Positions 25,099 through 34,419 of a stretch of DNA of 64,000 bases are shown one piece after another (within the stretch, counting starts at the first letter, position 1; every line of letters starts with the position of its first letter). Location: the NCBI RefSeq assembly GCF_015461845.1, contig NZ_JACOPW010000001.1:1314757-1378756 (forward strand), written 5' to 3'. Source of the stretch: Pseudomonas mucoides (GTDB lineage: Bacteria; Pseudomonadota; Gammaproteobacteria; Pseudomonadales; Pseudomonadaceae). Under the pieces are notes generated by a model. That model was not told where the DNA came from, ran no database searches, and was given only the letters and a program-made list of their open reading frames with translations. The position numbers were made by a program, and so were the translations under genes.

Positions 25099-26445
25099 TT
25101 ATTCAGCAGCTGGCGCTTCCGGCTTGCGGCGCTTGAGCGGCGCCATGCCGTCCTTGCTGACCAGCGACAGAGCGTCGGTCTTCGGGCGGTTGGCGATTTT
25201 GCGCTTGGTCGGTGCCTTGGCGCCGGTTTTCTTCTTGTCGCCTTTGGCGTCGACTTTTTTCTTCTTCACGCCAACGGCTTTGCCCGAAGCCTTGACCTTT
25301 TTCGGTCCGCCGTAGGTGCCTTTGACTTCCTTGATGGTGCGGCGCTCGAAGCTCTGCTTGAGGTAGCGCTCGATGCTCGACATCAGGTTCCAGTCGCCGT
25401 GGCAGATCAGCGAGATCGCCAGGCCTTCATTGCCGGCACGGCCGGTACGACCGATACGGTGAACGTATTCGTCGCCGCTGCGCGGCATGTCGAAGTTGAT
25501 CACCAGGTCCAGGCCATCCACGTCCAGGCCGCGGGCGGCGACGTCGGTGGCAACGAGGATCTTCACGCCGCCCTGCTTCAGGCGGTCGATGGCCAGCTTG
25601 CGGTCTTTCTGGTCTTTGTCGCCATGCAGCACGAACGCTTTGTATTCCTGCGCCACCAGACGACCGTAGATGCGGTCGGCCATGGCCCGGGTGTTGGTGA
25701 ACACGATGGCCTTCTGATAGGTCTCGTTGGCCAACAGCCAGTTGAGGATCTGCTCTTTATGCACGTTGTGGTCAGCGGTGATGATCTGCTGACGGGTGGT
25801 CGCGTTCAGGTCGCTGACGTTGTTGACCTGCAGGTGCTCAGGGTTGTTCAACACCTTGGCCACCATGTCGCGCAGGCCCGAACCGCCGGTGGTGGCGGAG
25901 AACAGCATGGTCTGCTGGCGGTTGGTGCATTCAGCTACCAGACGCTGTACGTCGTCGGCAAAGCCCATGTCGAGCATGCGGTCGGCTTCGTCGAGGACCA
26001 GCACTTCAACTTCTTTCAAGTCAAGGTTGCCGGCGTTCAGTTGCTCGATCATCCGGCCCGGCGTACCGATCAGGATGTCCGGCACCTTGCGCAGCATGGC
26101 GGCCTGGACCTTGAAGTCTTCACCGCCGGTGATCAGGCCGGACTTGATGAACGTGAACTGCGCAAAGCGCTCCACTTCCTTGATGGTCTGCTGAGCCAGC
26201 TCGCGGGTCGGCAGCAGGATCAGGGTCTTGATGCTGACGCGGACTTTCGCCGGGCCGATCAGACGGTTGAGGATCGGCAAGACGAAGGCAGCGGTTTTGC
26301 CGCTACCGGTTTGCGCAGTCACCCGCAGGTCACGCCCTTGGAGCGCCAGCGGAATAGCCGCTGCTTGCACTGGCGTTGGCTCGACAAATTTAAGCTCGGC
26401 CACGGCTTTGAGCAGGCGTTCGTGCAGGGCGAATTGGGAAAACAC
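25099..26445 (-). CDS. DEAD-box ATP-dependent RNA helicase
   Basis: A 448-residue DEAD-box helicase. Q-motif region F-x-EPTPVQAAAIP, Walker A AQTGSGKT, Ia PTRELAQQ, Ib TPGRM, Walker B VLDEADRMLDMGF, III SAT, V ATDVAARGLD and VI HRIGRTGRAG are all present. A Lys-rich tail (about residues 370-448) should bind RNA. It is closest, from memory, to the SrmB/RhlE-like proteins of Pseudomonas. GTG 26445 is chosen because GAGG lies 8 nt upstream. It probably acts in ribosome assembly or RNA turnover. Confidence 0.9.
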   Translation of the reverse strand: MFSQFALHERLLKAVAELKFVEPTPVQAAAIPLALQGRDLRVTAQTGSGKTAAFVLPILNRLIGPAKVRVSIKTLILLPTRELAQQTIKEVERFAQFTFIKSGLITGGEDFKVQAAMLRKVPDILIGTPGRMIEQLNAGNLDLKEVEVLVLDEADRMLDMGFADDVQRLVAECTNRQQTMLFSATTGGSGLRDMVAKVLNNPEHLQVNNVSDLNATTRQQIITADHNVHKEQILNWLLANETYQKAIVFTNTRAMADRIYGRLVAQEYKAFVLHGDKDQKDRKLAIDRLKQGGVKILVATDVAARGLDVDGLDLVINFDMPRSGDEYVHRIGRTGRAGNEGLAISLICHGDWNLMSSIERYLKQSFERRTIKEVKGTYGGPKKVKASGKAVGVKKKKVDAKGDKKKTGAKAPTKRKIANRPKTDALSLVSKDGMAPLKRRKPEAPAAE

Positions 26446-26637
26446 GGGTGCTACCTCGAAGAAATACAAAAAAACAGCTGCATAGGGTAACGGTTTCGAG
26501 CGCTCAGGCCGAGTTTCTTTACGAAAACGACGATAAACAGTGGCTTTTTGTTGCCTGATTTGTCTTCAAACGTCATCCAAACCCTCTTAAATGCTCTAAT
26601 CGCCCGATCGTGTCCTTCCGGAGAATCGTTTTAGCCC

Positions 26638-27936
26638 ATGGATATCAAACAGCTCTGGCTCAACGCCCAAGACCTCTGGGGTGCCCTCGATCAGCACCCG
26701 CTCCTGCATTCAAGCCTGGCGCTGATGTTGTTGCTGGTCATTGCACTGGTCCTCGGACGAGTGGCGCGTTTCCTCATTCTTCACGCGACCAAAATACTCG
26801 GCCGCCAACCGGCGCTCCACTGGATCAACGACTTCCGGCACAACAAGGTCTTTCATCGCCTCGCGCAGATGACGCCGTCACTGGTGATTCAATTTGGCTT
26901 GCACCTGGTGCCGGAGCTGAGCAAGACCAGCCTGAATTTCCTCGGCAATGTGGCGTTGGCGTTCACCACTCTGTTCCTGTTGCTGGCGATCAGCGCCCTG
27001 CTCAGCGCCTTGCTGGACATCTACGCGCGCACCGAACACGCCCGCACGCGCTCGATCAAGGGCTACGTGCAACTGACAAAAATGGTCTTGTACGTGCTGG
27101 GTGCGATCGTCATCGTCTCCACCCTGATCGACCGTTCGCCGCTGTTGCTGCTGTCGGGTCTGGGTGCCATGTCGGCGGTGATTATTCTGGTCTACAAAGA
27201 CACGCTGCTGTCGTTCGTGGCCAGCGTGCAACTGACCAGCAACGACATGCTGCGGGTAGGCGACTGGATCGAGATGCCGCAGGTCGGCGCCGACGGTGAC
27301 GTGGTCGACATCACGTTGCACACGGTGAAGGTGCAGAACTTCGACAAGACGATTGTTTCGATCCCGACCTGGCGCCTGATGTCCGAGTCGTTCAAGAACT
27401 GGCGCGGCATGCAGCAATCCGGCGGTCGACGGATCAAGCGCAGCCTGTTCATCGATGCCAGCGGCGTGCGATTCATCCGCGATGACGAAGAAGAGAAGTT
27501 GTCGCAAGTGCATTTGCTGACCGATTACATCGGTCGCAAGCAGGCCGAACTCAAGGCCTGGAACGCAGCACAAGGCAATGTGGCGGCCATGTCCGCCAAC
27601 CGTCGGCGGATGACCAACATCGGGACCTTCCGCGCGTATGCGTTGGCGTACCTGAAGAGTCACCCCGAGATTCAGCCCGGCATGACTTGCATGGTGCGGC
27701 AGATGCAGACCACCGCGCAGGGTATTCCGCTGGAAATCTACTGCTTCACCAGCACCACGGCGTGGGCGGATTACGAGCGGATTCAGGGGGACATTTTCGA
27801 CTATCTGCTGGCGGTGCTGCCGGAGTTCGGGTTGAGCCTTTATCAGCAGCCGAGCGGTGGGGATATGCGTGCGGGGTTGCTGCCGGCGATGCTGGGTGCA
27901 AGCCACATTCCCGACGCCGATAAACACATCATGTAA
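26638..27936 (+). CDS. MscS-family mechanosensitive channel (YbdG-like)
   Basis: A 432-residue membrane protein: about five N-terminal membrane segments, the MscS pore helix and beta domain (ILVYKDTLLSFVASVQLTSNDMLRVGDWIEMPQVGADGDVVDI) and a C-terminal cytoplasmic domain. Size and the long insertion after FKNWRGMQQSGGRRIKRSLFID match E. coli YbdG rather than the small MscS. It should open under osmotic downshock. It is divergent from the helicase gene. Confidence 0.87.
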   Translation: MDIKQLWLNAQDLWGALDQHPLLHSSLALMLLLVIALVLGRVARFLILHATKILGRQPALHWINDFRHNKVFHRLAQMTPSLVIQFGLHLVPELSKTSLNFLGNVALAFTTLFLLLAISALLSALLDIYARTEHARTRSIKGYVQLTKMVLYVLGAIVIVSTLIDRSPLLLLSGLGAMSAVIILVYKDTLLSFVASVQLTSNDMLRVGDWIEMPQVGADGDVVDITLHTVKVQNFDKTIVSIPTWRLMSESFKNWRGMQQSGGRRIKRSLFIDASGVRFIRDDEEEKLSQVHLLTDYIGRKQAELKAWNAAQGNVAAMSANRRRMTNIGTFRAYALAYLKSHPEIQPGMTCMVRQMQTTAQGIPLEIYCFTSTTAWADYERIQGDIFDYLLAVLPEFGLSLYQQPSGGDMRAGLLPAMLGASHIPDADKHIM

Positions 27937-27951
27937 ACACCACTGAACCAA

Positions 27952-28041
27952 TGTGGGAGCGAGCTTGCTCGCAATAGCGGTGTGACAGTCAATATTCATT
28001 TCGACTGACACTCCGTCATCGCGAGCAAGCTCGCTCCCACA
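27952..28041. repeat. Inverted pair of the GTGGGAGCGAG element
   Basis: TGTGGGAGCGAGCTTGCTCG at 27952 and CGAGCAAGCTCGCTCCCACA ending at 28041, between two convergent genes. Confidence 0.88.
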
Positions 28042-28071
28042 GGGGTTTGCATCGTTTTTGAGATTGGCGGG

Positions 28072-28716
28072 TTACTTGACCTGCCGCTGCGGTGCCTTGT
28101 GCACCATGGTGTAAGCGTAATCCACGCCCATGCCATAGGCGCCGCTGTGTTCCAGCACCAACTCCATCACCGCTTCGTAAGTGTCTTTGTGTGCCCAGTC
28201 ACGTTGGTACTCAAGCAACACTTGTTGCCAGGTCACCGGCACCGCACCCGCCTGAATCATCCGCTGCACCGACATGTCGTGCGCCTCTTTGGTGGTGCCG
28301 CCGGAAGCGTCCGTCACGATGTACACCTCGTAACCTTCAGCCAACGCTTCCAGTGCCGGGAAGGTCAGGCAGACCTCGGTCCACAGCGCGGCAATGATCA
28401 GTTTTTTGCGGCCGGTGGCTTTCACCGCGTCAACCAGCGCCTTGTCTTCCCAGGAGTTCATCGAGGTGCGCTCGATCGGCTTTTGCTCCGGGTGAACCGC
28501 CAGCAATTCAGGCCAGATGTAACCGCTGAAGCTTTCGGTTTCCACCGAAGTGTAGATAGTCGGCACGTTGAAGATCTTGGCAGCCTTGGCCAGGCCTACC
28601 GTGTTGTTCTTCAGCGTTTGACGGTCGATCGACTGCACGCCAAACGCCATTTGTGGCTGATGGTCGATCAGGATCAGGGCGGAGTTGGTTGGGTTGAGCA
28701 GTTCACGAATAGACAT
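28072..28716 (-). CDS. Isochorismatase-family hydrolase (YcaC-like)
   Basis: A 214-residue cysteine-hydrolase-fold protein. The likely catalytic residues are D18 (LILIDHQPQM) and C116 (LWTEVCLTF), with a basic residue between them near 83. It matches the YcaC-like group, whose natural substrate is unknown. It is divergent from the LysR gene at 28875, and the shared 158-bp gap holds two overlapping palindromes, so it is a probable target of that regulator. Confidence 0.85.
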   Translation of the reverse strand: MSIRELLNPTNSALILIDHQPQMAFGVQSIDRQTLKNNTVGLAKAAKIFNVPTIYTSVETESFSGYIWPELLAVHPEQKPIERTSMNSWEDKALVDAVKATGRKKLIIAALWTEVCLTFPALEALAEGYEVYIVTDASGGTTKEAHDMSVQRMIQAGAVPVTWQQVLLEYQRDWAHKDTYEAVMELVLEHSGAYGMGVDYAYTMVHKAPQRQVK

Positions 28717-28830
28717 GACGCGTTCCTTTTGATGTCGATTTCAAAGTGAGTAATGGGTGAGTCGACGTTGCCGTCTGCGGCGTTGTCGTCGGCTTGGATG
28801 TCACTTTAAGGGCTAGCAAAGAAGGGGACA

Positions 28831-28859
28831 ATTCCCTAAAATCGAGAATCATTGATTCT
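28831..28859. promoter_or_regulatory. LysR-type operator candidate
   Basis: ATTC-N11-GAAT spans 28831-28849, the symmetric T-N11-A form of LysR sites. Overlapping it, AGAATC-ATT-GATTCT (28845-28859) is a perfect palindrome. Both lie in the divergent gap, 16-44 bp before the LysR start, as expected for autorepression. Confidence 0.55.
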
Positions 28860-28874
28860 AAAATAGGGACAATC

Positions 28875-29762
28875 ATGGATCGCATCGAATGTATGCGCGC
28901 CTTTGTCGTCACGGTCGGCGAGAACGGTTTCGCCGCGGCTGCACGGGCAATGGATGTGCCGCGATCAAAAGTCAGTAAACAGATTCAGGCGCTGGAGGAA
29001 GCCATCGGCGTGCAACTGCTGCAGCGCACCACCCGCAGCCTGCACTTGACCGAGGCTGGCGCCGAATACTTCGATGCAGCACGCGAAGTGCTGGCCTCGC
29101 TGGATGAGGCCGAACAGCGTGCGCGTAACGGCATTGGCGAGTTGCGTGGGGTGTTGCGGGTCAACGCGCCGATGTCCTTTGGCTTGCGCCGACTGGGGCC
29201 ACTGATACCCCTGTTTCATGAGCAGCACCCGAACATCGAGTTGCAACTGGTGCTCAGCGATCAGCAGGTGGACCCCGTGCGCGGTGGTTTCGACGTGACC
29301 ATCCGCATTGCAAGCATGCCCGACTCGACGATGATCGCCCGGCAACTCGCGCCGGCCCCGCGCATCATGGTGGCGTCCCCGGCGTATCTGGCGCGCGCTG
29401 GCACACCGCAGACCCCGCAAGACTTGCGCGCCCACCAGTGCCTCAACTACGGGTATCTGCAAAGTGGCGTCAGCCTGCAGCTGTGCAATGGCAAGGAAAC
29501 TCAACGGGTCAACGTAACCGGGCCCTTGCATGCCAACAATGGCGACTTGCTCGCTCAGGCCGCCGAAGCCGGAATGGGTATCGCCCTGTTGCCCAATTTC
29601 ATTGTCGAGGATGCGTTGGCGGCCGGCCGCCTGGTGCCGGTGATGTGCGAATGGCAGGCACCCGCGATCACGATTAACGCGGTGTACCCTTCGGCACGTC
29701 GGGTCCCGCAAAAGACCCGGACGTTTATTGAGTTTTTGGTGGAGCAGTTGGCCGAGAAGTAA
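28875..29762 (+). CDS. LysR-family transcriptional regulator
   Basis: A 295-residue LysR protein of the CrgA/DmlR-like group: MDRIECMRAFVVTVGENGFAA start, helix-turn-helix to about residue 60 (VPRSKVSKQIQALEEAIG), effector domain with the GELRGVLRVNAPMSFG segment. ATG 28875 follows TAGGGAC; the frame upstream to 28794 is not coding. It is divergent from the YcaC-like hydrolase gene. The effector is unknown. Confidence 0.88.
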   Translation: MDRIECMRAFVVTVGENGFAAAARAMDVPRSKVSKQIQALEEAIGVQLLQRTTRSLHLTEAGAEYFDAAREVLASLDEAEQRARNGIGELRGVLRVNAPMSFGLRRLGPLIPLFHEQHPNIELQLVLSDQQVDPVRGGFDVTIRIASMPDSTMIARQLAPAPRIMVASPAYLARAGTPQTPQDLRAHQCLNYGYLQSGVSLQLCNGKETQRVNVTGPLHANNGDLLAQAAEAGMGIALLPNFIVEDALAAGRLVPVMCEWQAPAITINAVYPSARRVPQKTRTFIEFLVEQLAEK

Positions 29763-29783
29763 TGCGCATCATTCCTACAGGGG

Positions 29784-30650
29784 TTATGTGGTGGTCAGTG
29801 GTTTGCGGACACCCAACCGACTGATCCACACCGCCATCAGAATCACCGACCCGCCGAGAAACAACCGTCCCAACGCCTCATGCTGATTCCAGATCAGCAG
29901 ATTGATCAGCAACCCCATAGGCACATGCAGGTTGTTCATCACCGCCAGCGTTCCGCCGTTCACCATGCATGCGCCCTTGTTCCACCAATACAATCCCAGC
30001 GCGGTCGAGACCAGGCCGAGGAACACCAGCACGCCCCATTGCAGCGGCGCTTCGGGCAGGAAGTTCTGTTTGCCGAACAGCAGGAATGCCGGCAACGCCA
30101 CGGCCAATGCGCCAAGGTAGAAGTAGCCGAAACGCCGGTAATGCGGCAGATCACTCGGATAGCGCGCCACCAGGTGTTTATAAAGTACTTGCCCGGCAGC
30201 GTAGGTGAAGTTGGCCAGTTGCAGCAGCAGGAACCCCATGAAGAAATCCGGGTTGATCCGGTCGTAGCGAATCACCGCCGCGCCCATCACCGCCACCAAC
30301 GCGGCGATCAATGCCCACGGATTGAAACGCCGGTTCAGCGCGTCTTCGATCAAGGTCACGTGCAATGGCGTGAGGATGGTGAACAGCAACACTTCCGGCA
30401 CCGTCAGCACGCGGAAGCTCAGGTACAGGCACACGTACGTCACGCCGAACTGTAACGCACCGATCAACAGCATCCCGCGCATGAACGCCGGTTCCACCGA
30501 ACGCCAGCGCGTCAGCGGGATGAACACCAGCCCCGCCAGCACGACCCGTACCAGCACTGCGAAATAGCTGTCGACGTGACCGGCCAGGTATTCGCCGATC
30601 AAACTGAAGGAAAACGCCTGGATCAGCGTGACAAAAAGTAGATAGCCCAT
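29784..30650 (-). CDS. EamA/DMT transporter, carboxylate/amino acid/amine group
   Basis: A 288-residue membrane protein with ten hydrophobic segments in two EamA repeats. The start GYLLFVTLIQAFSFSLIGEYL and the long second repeat fit the carboxylate/amino acid/amine transporter group. It converges on the LysR gene with only a 21-bp gap. Substrate unknown. Confidence 0.82.
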   Translation of the reverse strand: MGYLLFVTLIQAFSFSLIGEYLAGHVDSYFAVLVRVVLAGLVFIPLTRWRSVEPAFMRGMLLIGALQFGVTYVCLYLSFRVLTVPEVLLFTILTPLHVTLIEDALNRRFNPWALIAALVAVMGAAVIRYDRINPDFFMGFLLLQLANFTYAAGQVLYKHLVARYPSDLPHYRRFGYFYLGALAVALPAFLLFGKQNFLPEAPLQWGVLVFLGLVSTALGLYWWNKGACMVNGGTLAVMNNLHVPMGLLINLLIWNQHEALGRLFLGGSVILMAVWISRLGVRKPLTTT

Positions 30651-30696
30651 GCTCGCCTCGTTTTGAATGGCGGCGACGATAACGGGTTTTGCCTGG

Positions 30697-30722
30697 TATC
30701 GCGAACAGGCTCGCTCCCACAG
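30697..30722. repeat. Single GTGGGAGCGAG element
   Basis: TATCGCGAACAGGCTCGCTC and the following CCACAG are one slightly altered element without an inverted partner nearby. It lies upstream of the EamA gene and downstream of azoR. Confidence 0.7.
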
Positions 30723-30751
30723 GGGATTTGGATGTTTATTAAATCGCGGGC

Positions 30752-30789
30752 AAAAAAAAGCCCGATCTCGCTAAAGCGTTCAATCGGGC
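30752..30789 (-). terminator. Terminator, probably of azoR
   Basis: On the minus strand, GCCCGAT, a 16-nt loop and ATCGGGC are followed by eight T. It lies about 110 bp beyond the azoR stop; the bases between hold no gene. Confidence 0.8.
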
Positions 30790-30898
30790 GACAGCACTCA
30801 GGAGCAACAAGTGCAAAGGGAGGTTCGTTGCGCGTAAAGCCTTGAAGGGGTTGCGCCAGGTCACTAGACCATCCGGTGATTATCTGGCGATTAAAAGA

Positions 30899-31498
30899 TC
30901 AGGCGACCTGGGCAAGCTTGGCGTTCGCCTGGTTCAGGCCCTTCTCCTGGAAGTCGCCGCCCAGGTTCATGCCTTCGGCGTGAATAAAGGTCACATCGTG
31001 GATGCCGATGAACGCCATGACCTGACGCAGGTACGGTTCCTGGTGATCCGCCGTGCTACCGGCGTAGATCCCGCCGCGAGCGGTCAGCACGTAGGCACGC
31101 TTGCCGCTGAGCAGGCCTTGCGGGCCGGTGTCGGTGTACTTGAAGGTCACGCCGGCACGCAGCACATGGTCAAGCCAGGCTTTGAGCGTGCTGGGGATGG
31201 CAAAGTTGTACATCGGTGCGGCCATGACCAGCACGTCGGCGGCCAGCAGCTCATCGGTCAACTGGTTGGAGCGTTCCAGCGAAGCCTGTTCGATGTCGCT
31301 GCGTTGCTCGGCCGGTTTCATCCATCCGCCCAGCAGGTTGATGTCCAGGTGCGGCACCGGATTGACGGCCAGGTCACGTACGGTGATCTGATCGGCCGGA
31401 TGCGCGGCTTTCCATTGGCTGATGAAGGTCTGGGTCAGTTGACGGGAAACCGAGTCTTGCTGACGGGCGCTGCTTTCGATGATCAGAACGCGTGACAT
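30899..31498 (-). CDS. azoR: FMN-dependent NADH-azoreductase
   Basis: A 199-residue flavodoxin-like protein. The FMN phosphate loop SSARQQDSVSRQL is near residues 9-21, APMYNFAIPSTLKAWLDHVLRAG is the hallmark central motif and LTARGGIYAG binds the flavin ring. The family reduces quinones and azo compounds with NADH and protects against electrophiles. It ends with a terminator about 110 bp on. Several azoR paralogues exist in pseudomonads, so a number is not assigned. Confidence 0.92.
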   Translation of the reverse strand: MSRVLIIESSARQQDSVSRQLTQTFISQWKAAHPADQITVRDLAVNPVPHLDINLLGGWMKPAEQRSDIEQASLERSNQLTDELLAADVLVMAAPMYNFAIPSTLKAWLDHVLRAGVTFKYTDTGPQGLLSGKRAYVLTARGGIYAGSTADHQEPYLRQVMAFIGIHDVTFIHAEGMNLGGDFQEKGLNQANAKLAQVA

Positions 31499-31626
31499 GG
31501 GATGTAGGCTCCATCTGAGAATGCTGTAAGGCGATGGAGTGAAGGTTAAACAGAGTCATATCGATGAAAAAGCGCAAATAACCGCTATAACCCATCAATA
31601 AATTCGTTTATAAGCTGAGCATACCT

Positions 31627-31653
31627 TGTAGAAGCGAGCAGGCTCACACCTAC
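31627..31653. repeat. Degenerate single repeat element
   Basis: TGTAGAAGCGAGCAGGCTCA followed by CACCTAC is a decayed GTAGGAGCGAG-type element just beyond the 3' end of the small minus-strand gene. Confidence 0.5.
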
Positions 31654-31665
31654 AAGGAATTGAAT

Positions 31666-31980
31666 TCATTTCGGGGTGCAGGTCAGCTCGATACGCAGCT
31701 TGATAATGCTGCGGGTGAACTTCGCGGTGGCATTTTTATGCTTGCCCGCCGGTACATCGATCTTGCGGGTGCGTGGCGCTTCCGGGCCATTAATGAACAC
31801 CGCTTTGCAGCTGACATCGACGTCGCCGTAGTTAGCCACCCGGATAGAGCCGATGTCGTTATCCGTGTCGAAGGTCTCGTAGTCGACTTTCAAGCCGTTG
31901 AGGTCTTTCTGCACATCAATCGGATAAGCAAACGCCGTCAGCGGCAGCATCGCCAGCAGCACACAACAGAATTTATTCAT
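31666..31980 (-). CDS. Small periplasmic protein of unknown function
   Basis: A 104-residue protein with a clear signal peptide (residues 1-18, ending LTAFA). The mature part is beta-rich (IGSIRVANYGDVDVSCKAVF) with two cysteines (C58 and C101) that could form a disulphide. Similar Pseudomonas proteins have been labelled 3-phosphoglycerate kinase, which this cannot be, since it is far too short and secreted. It is divergent from the LysR gene at 32030 with a 49-bp gap. Confidence 0.75.
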   Translation of the reverse strand: MNKFCCVLLAMLPLTAFAYPIDVQKDLNGLKVDYETFDTDNDIGSIRVANYGDVDVSCKAVFINGPEAPRTRKIDVPAGKHKNATAKFTRSIIKLRIELTCTPK

Positions 31981-32029
31981 TCAGCAGTCTCCATAAAGGG
32001 CTGCCAGCTTAGGACAAGAGGAGCTATTC

Positions 32030-32953
32030 ATGAAAGCGCCCCGCGTGACCCTTGATCAATGGCGAACATTGCAGGCCGTGGTCGACCACGGTGGTTTCGC
32101 CCAGGCCGCCGAAGCGCTGCACCGTTCGCAATCGTCGGTGAGCTACACCGTGGCGCGCATGCAGGACCAGCTAGGCGTGCCGCTGTTGCGCATCGACGGT
32201 CGCAAAGCCGTGCTCACCGAAGCCGGTGGCGTATTGCTGCGCCGCTCACGGCAACTGGTGAAGCAGGCCAGCCAACTGGAAGACCTGGCTCATCACATGG
32301 AACAAGGCTGGGAAGCCGAAGTGCGGCTGGTGGTCGACGCGGCGTACCCGAGCGCCCGCCTCGTGCGCGCCCTGACCGCGTTCATGCCGCAGAGCCGCGG
32401 CTGCCGGGTCCGCCTGCGTGAAGAGGTACTGTCGGGGGTTGAGGAAGTCCTGCTCGAAGGCGTGGCCGACCTGGCGATTACCGGTTTTAGCATTCCAGGC
32501 TATTTGGGCGCGGAATTGAGCGATGTCGAATTCGTCGCGGTCGCCCATCCCGACCATGCGCTGCACCGCCTCAACCGCGAGCTGAACTTCCAGGACCTGG
32601 AAAGCCAGATGCAAGTGGTGATCCGTGACTCCGGTCGGCAGCAGCCGCGCGACGTCGGCTGGCTCGGCGCCGAACAGCGCTGGACCGTCGGCAGCCTGGC
32701 CACCGCCGCGACGTTTGTCAGCAGCGGCCTGGGGTTCGCCTGGCTGCCACGGCACATGATTGAACGGGAACTCAAGGAAGGCACGCTCAAGCTGCTACCG
32801 TTGGATCAGGGCGGCAGTCGCAACCCGAGCTTTTACCTGTATTCGAACAAGGACAAACCCTTGGGACCGGCGACGCAGATTCTCATCGAACTGCTACGCA
32901 CCTTCGACACCGCACCGCTGGACGCGCCTTTCGCCGCCCCTGAACAAGCCTGA
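32030..32953 (+). CDS. LysR-family transcriptional regulator
   Basis: A 307-residue LysR protein: helix-turn-helix at about residues 20-50 (GFAQAAEALHRSQSSVSYTVARMQDQLG), effector domain from about 95. A consensus ribosome site (AAGAGGAG) precedes the ATG. The alpha/beta hydrolase gene follows 14 bp later and the cyclophilin overlaps that, so the regulator may head a three-gene unit. Targets unknown. Confidence 0.87.
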   Translation: MKAPRVTLDQWRTLQAVVDHGGFAQAAEALHRSQSSVSYTVARMQDQLGVPLLRIDGRKAVLTEAGGVLLRRSRQLVKQASQLEDLAHHMEQGWEAEVRLVVDAAYPSARLVRALTAFMPQSRGCRVRLREEVLSGVEEVLLEGVADLAITGFSIPGYLGAELSDVEFVAVAHPDHALHRLNRELNFQDLESQMQVVIRDSGRQQPRDVGWLGAEQRWTVGSLATAATFVSSGLGFAWLPRHMIERELKEGTLKLLPLDQGGSRNPSFYLYSNKDKPLGPATQILIELLRTFDTAPLDAPFAAPEQA

Positions 32954-32967
32954 CAAGGAGTGAATGC

Positions 32968-33783
32968 ATGGCCTATTTCGAACATGAAGGTTGCAACCTG
33001 CACTATGAGGAATATGGCCATGGCACGCCATTGCTCCTGGTCCATGGACTGGGGTCCAGCACGCTGGACTGGGAAATGCAGATCCCGGCGCTGTCCACAC
33101 GCTACCGGGTGATCGTCCCGGATGTGCGCGGCCATGGTCGCTCCGACAAACCCCGCGAGCGTTACAGCATTGCCGGTTTCAGCGCCGACCTGGTCGCGCT
33201 GATCGAACATCTGAACCTCGGCCCGGTGCATTACGTGGGGCTGTCGATGGGCGGCATGATCGGCTTTCAACTGGCGGTGGACCAGTCGCATCTGCTCAAA
33301 AGCCTGACCATCGTCAACAGCGCGCCAGAGGTCAAGTTGCGCAGTCGCGACGATTACTGGCAGTGGTTCAAACGCTGGAGCCTGATGCGCGTCCTCAGCC
33401 TGGGCACCATCGGCAAGGCCCTCGGCGGCAAATTGTTCCCGAATCCGGACCAAGCTGATTTGCGTCAAAAGATGGCCGAGCGCTGGGCAAAAAACGACAA
33501 ACATGCTTATCTCGCCAGCTTCGATGCCATCGTTGGCTGGGGGGTTCAGGAACGACTTTCGAAGGTTGCCTGTCCAACCCTGATCGTCAGCGCCGACCGT
33601 GATTACACGCCGGTAGCGCTGAAGGAAACCTATGTAAAACTGCTGCCCGATGCGCGGCTGGTGGTGATCGCCGATTCGCGCCACGCCACCCCGCTGGACC
33701 AACCCGAACGCTTCAACCAAACACTGCTCGAGTTTCTCACCGCAGTCGATACCACCCCAATCAGGATCACTGACCCATGCTGA
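32968..33783 (+). CDS. Alpha/beta-fold hydrolase
   Basis: A 271-residue alpha/beta hydrolase. Oxyanion motif HGLGSS, nucleophile elbow GLSMGG (Ser about residue 94), acid in SADRDYTP and the final His in DSRHATPLD. It resembles 3-oxoadipate enol-lactonase-like or esterase members, but no pathway neighbours support a particular substrate. CAAGGAG precedes the ATG. Its last 7 bases overlap the cyclophilin start (ATGCTGA), implying translational coupling. Confidence 0.87.
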   Translation: MAYFEHEGCNLHYEEYGHGTPLLLVHGLGSSTLDWEMQIPALSTRYRVIVPDVRGHGRSDKPRERYSIAGFSADLVALIEHLNLGPVHYVGLSMGGMIGFQLAVDQSHLLKSLTIVNSAPEVKLRSRDDYWQWFKRWSLMRVLSLGTIGKALGGKLFPNPDQADLRQKMAERWAKNDKHAYLASFDAIVGWGVQERLSKVACPTLIVSADRDYTPVALKETYVKLLPDARLVVIADSRHATPLDQPERFNQTLLEFLTAVDTTPIRITDPC

Positions 33784-34334
33784 AAAAAATCGCCCTCGTC
33801 GCCGGTTCCGTTCTGTTTGCCGCCAACCTGATGGCTGCCACGCCAGCCAAGGCACCGCACGTCTTGCTGGACACCACCAACGGCCAGATCGAAATCGAAC
33901 TGGACCCGGTCAAGGCGCCCATCAGTACCAAGAACTTCCTCGATTACGTGAACAGCGGCTTTTACAACAACACGATTTTCCACCGCGTGATTCCGGGCTT
34001 CATGATCCAGGGCGGCGGTTTCACTCAACAAATGCAGCAGAAAGAAACCAAGGCACCGATCAAGAACGAATCGAAAAACGGCCTGCATAACGTCCGTGGC
34101 ACCCTGTCCATGGCGCGTACCTCTGACCCGGAATCGGCCACCAGCCAGTTCTTCGTCAACGTCAAGGACAACGATTTCCTCGACAGCGGTGATGGTTATG
34201 CCGTGTTCGGTAAAGTCGTGAAAGGCATGGACGTGGTAGACGTCATCGTCAATTCCCAGACCACCACCAAAAGCGGCATGAAAGACGTGCCCGCCGATCC
34301 TGTATTCATCAAGTCGGCCAAGGTCATCGACTAA
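33777..34334 (+). CDS. Periplasmic cyclophilin-type peptidyl-prolyl isomerase
   Basis: A 185-residue cyclophilin with a signal peptide (about residues 1-21, [20 protein letters not shown]). The active-site region [13 protein letters not shown] and [17 protein letters not shown] are conserved. As in E. coli PpiA, a Phe replaces the Trp that confers cyclosporin sensitivity in human enzymes. It should help fold periplasmic or outer-membrane proteins. It is coupled to the preceding hydrolase gene by a 7-base overlap. Confidence 0.9.
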   Translation: MLKKIALVAGSVLFAANLMAATPAKAPHVLLDTTNGQIEIELDPVKAPISTKNFLDYVNSGFYNNTIFHRVIPGFMIQGGGFTQQMQQKETKAPIKNESKNGLHNVRGTLSMARTSDPESATSQFFVNVKDNDFLDSGDGYAVFGKVVKGMDVVDVIVNSQTTTKSGMKDVPADPVFIKSAKVID

Positions 34335-34351
34335 GCTTCACAGGAAGTCTT

Positions 34352-34379
34352 GAGCGGTTGCCGGCCTCCGGCACCGCTC
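34352..34379 (+). terminator. GC-rich hairpin between cyclophilin and ABC genes
   Basis: GAGCGGTTGCCGG, a 3-nt loop and CCGGCACCGCTC form a strong stem without a T-run. It may protect the 3' end or act as a Rho-dependent stop. Confidence 0.45.
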
Positions 34380-34419
34380 ACACTGTTCAAAGGAGAGCCC
34401 GTGCGCGGGCGGAGAACTG

